Made by a program: the position numbers and the translations under genes. From Sulfuritalea sp. (lineage in GTDB: Bacteria; Pseudomonadota; Gammaproteobacteria; Burkholderiales; Rhodocyclaceae), in contig JALHNN010000123.1 in NCBI GenBank assembly GCA_022843505.1, forward strand, positions 1 through 7,392: DNA of 7,392 nt, in the 5' to 3' direction. Of the stretch, positions 6,631 through 7,392 are shown piece after piece. Numbering within the stretch: position 1 is the first letter of the stretch; every line of letters starts with the position of its first letter. Under the pieces are notes generated by a model, which saw only the letters and a program-made list of their open reading frames with translations, was not told the DNA's origin and did no database searches.

Positions 6631-6808
6631 GATCGGGAGGGTGGGGCGTTCCCCGCAGCGAAGTAAAGGGGGGCGAAGGCAGGGTTTCGCGGAGCACTGC
6701 TCCGCGCTGCCGCAGCCGGCTTGCCATGCAGGGCAGGCCGTGGGCAAAGGAGCCCGCAGGGCGACGACGGATGACATGAGCGAAGGGGAATGCCCCGCCC
6801 TCCCGATC
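6631..6808. repeat. Hairpin C of the element (24-base arms, 130-base loop)
   Basis: The arms 6631-6654 and 6785-6808 are inverted copies with two differences (6642/6797 and 6648/6791). These would be G-U wobbles only in a plus-strand RNA, the opposite of hairpin A. Each arm carries a small hairpin of its own, GGGG-CGTT-CCCC at 6643-6654 and GGGG-AATG-CCCC at 6785-6796. The large loop includes a perfect near-palindrome, CGCGGAGCA (6688-6696) with TGCTCCGCG (6698-6706). Confidence 0.75.
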
Positions 6809-6842
6809 GCGCTCCAGACTCAGAACTGAAATTGTCTTCATC

Positions 6843-7392
6843 CTAATGCTTCATCAACGCCTGCACCGGATCGAGCCGCGCCGCGCGCCGGGCGGGCATG
6901 ATGCCGAACAGGAGGCCCGTGCCGAGCGCCGTGCCCAGGGCTGCCAGCACCGCCCAGTCCGGCGGATAGGCGGGGAACACCGGGTACATCTGGCGCAGCA
7001 CGAAGGCGCCGAAGAGGCCGAGGCCATAGCCGGTGAAGGCGCCGACCAGCGAGAGCATCGCCGCCTCGGCCATGAAGGCATTGCGGATGGTGGCGGCGCG
7101 CGCGCCGAGCGCCTTGAGCAGGCCGATCTCGGAGGTGCGCTGGGTCACCGCCACCAGCATCACGTTCATCACCAGGATGCCGGCCACGGCCAGGCTGATC
7201 GCGGCGATGCCGGCCACGGCGGCGGTCAGCGCGCGCAGCAGGCGGTCGAAGGTGGCGAGCACGGCGTCCTGGGTGATCACCGTGACATCCTCCTCGCCGC
7301 CGTGGCGCGCCTTGAACAGCGCCGTGGCCTCGCGCTTCACGGCGGCGATGTCATCGCGGCTCCTGGCCTCGATCAGGATGCGGAACAGGGTG
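6843..7392 (-). CDS. MacB/FtsX-type ABC transporter permease, C-terminal part (cut by window edge)
   Basis: The last 182 codons of a second MacB-like permease are visible; the frame stays open to the right edge, so the true start lies beyond 7392. A GTG at 7340 is internal: the 17 codons upstream continue the periplasmic domain (TLFRILIEAR and so on). Visible residues 1-50 end the periplasmic domain (EDVTVITQDAVLATF at 34-48), followed by TM helices near 54-80, 102-133 and 145-165. The motif QRTSEIGLLKALGARAATI (84-102) faces the ATPase, and IMPARRAARLDPVQALMKH closes the protein. It is clearly paralogous to the permease at 5221-6423, sharing the EIGL-ALGAR and PARRA-LDP-AL motifs, but not a recent copy. 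Both lack a visible ATPase, which is normally encoded next to such pairs and would be expected beyond the edge. The 419-bp gap to the next permease is unusually long for such an operon. Confidence 0.93.
   Translation of the reverse strand, partial: TLFRILIEARSRDDIAAVKREATALFKARHGGEEDVTVITQDAVLATFDRLLRALTAAVAGIAAISLAVAGILVMNVMLVAVTQRTSEIGLLKALGARAATIRNAFMAEAAMLSLVGAFTGYGLGLFGAFVLRQMYPVFPAYPPDWAVLAALGTALGTGLLFGIMPARRAARLDPVQALMKH

Larger units (their letters stand above)
6483..6808. repeat. Compound inverted-repeat element filling the gap between the two permease genes
   Basis: The 419-bp gap 6424-6842 holds no convincing gene but has dense symmetry. Hairpin A pairs 6483-6508 with 6557-6582 (23 of 26). 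Hairpin C pairs 6631-6654 with 6785-6808 (22 of 24). A perfect 12-base pair, B, joins the loop of A (6543-6554) to the loop of C (6661-6672). Smaller perfect stems sit inside the loops at 6524-6538 and 6688-6706. The arms have internal symmetry as well: GGGTACCC in A, and GGGG-N4-CCCC in C. This architecture is like REP/BIME or MITE-type intergenic repeats, yet it has no transposase and matches no family I can name. It is on the path of the permease transcript, so it may act on RNA or DNA level. Reading frames across it are rich in Pro, Arg and Gly and look like translated repeat. Confidence 0.75.

Noticed and set aside
5176..6666. A 496-codon open frame on the plus strand opposite the ABC permease
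   Set aside because: It is rich in His, Gln, Asp, Ala and Gly without any domain, and is the mirror of the permease codons. The permease on the other strand is unmistakable.
6425..6841. A 138-codon minus-strand frame filling the gap between the permeases
   Set aside because: It has no good ribosome binding site, is Pro/Arg/Gly-rich, and its sequence is dictated by the inverted repeats. I consider it translated repeat, though recurrent copies elsewhere would be worth a look.
1..7392. CRISPR array, tRNA, toxin-antitoxin pair or phage module
   Set aside because: I saw no regularly spaced direct repeats, no cloverleaf sequence and no small paired genes or integrase-like proteins in any frame.

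Overview
The window is GC-rich, compact Gram-negative DNA. The coding style fits a betaproteobacterium, possibly of the Rhodocyclales; this is inferred from protein features and base composition, not from a search. It holds six genes: five complete and one cut by the right edge. Five are read on the minus strand and one on the plus strand.

Layout from left to right. (1) Positions 23-1564, minus: an outer-membrane lipoprotein zinc protease of the M48 family with C-terminal TPR repeats, probably an envelope quality-control protease of the BepA/LoiP type. (2) 1705-3243, minus: a transmembrane methyl-accepting chemotaxis receptor with a periplasmic four-helix sensor, HAMP domain and signalling hairpin. 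(3) 3244-3570: a divergent intergenic region with a perfect 14-bp palindrome close to the receptor start. (4) 3571-4026, plus: an exported single-domain rhodanese. (5) 4131-5129, minus: a YhbW-like, luciferase-type flavin-dependent oxidoreductase. (6) 5221-6423, minus: a MacB/FtsX-type ABC permease without a fused ATPase. (7) 6424-6842: a 419-bp gap filled by a dense set of long inverted repeats. (8) 6843 to the right edge, minus: the C-terminal part of a second MacB-type permease.

The two permeases are tandem paralogues. They probably form one export system whose ATPase, and perhaps a periplasmic adaptor, would lie beyond the right edge. The oxidoreductase lies 91 bp downstream on the same strand and may share their transcript. 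The protease, receptor and rhodanese act in or across the envelope but are not obviously one pathway.

The most unusual object is the inverted-repeat element at 6483-6808, which splits the permease pair. It contains two long, slightly imperfect hairpins side by side. A perfectly complementary 12-base pair of segments links the loop of one hairpin to the loop of the other. It looks like a structured or mobile intergenic repeat rather than a gene. I found no CRISPR array, tRNA, rRNA, transposase or phage gene, and no defence system recognisable from the sequence.
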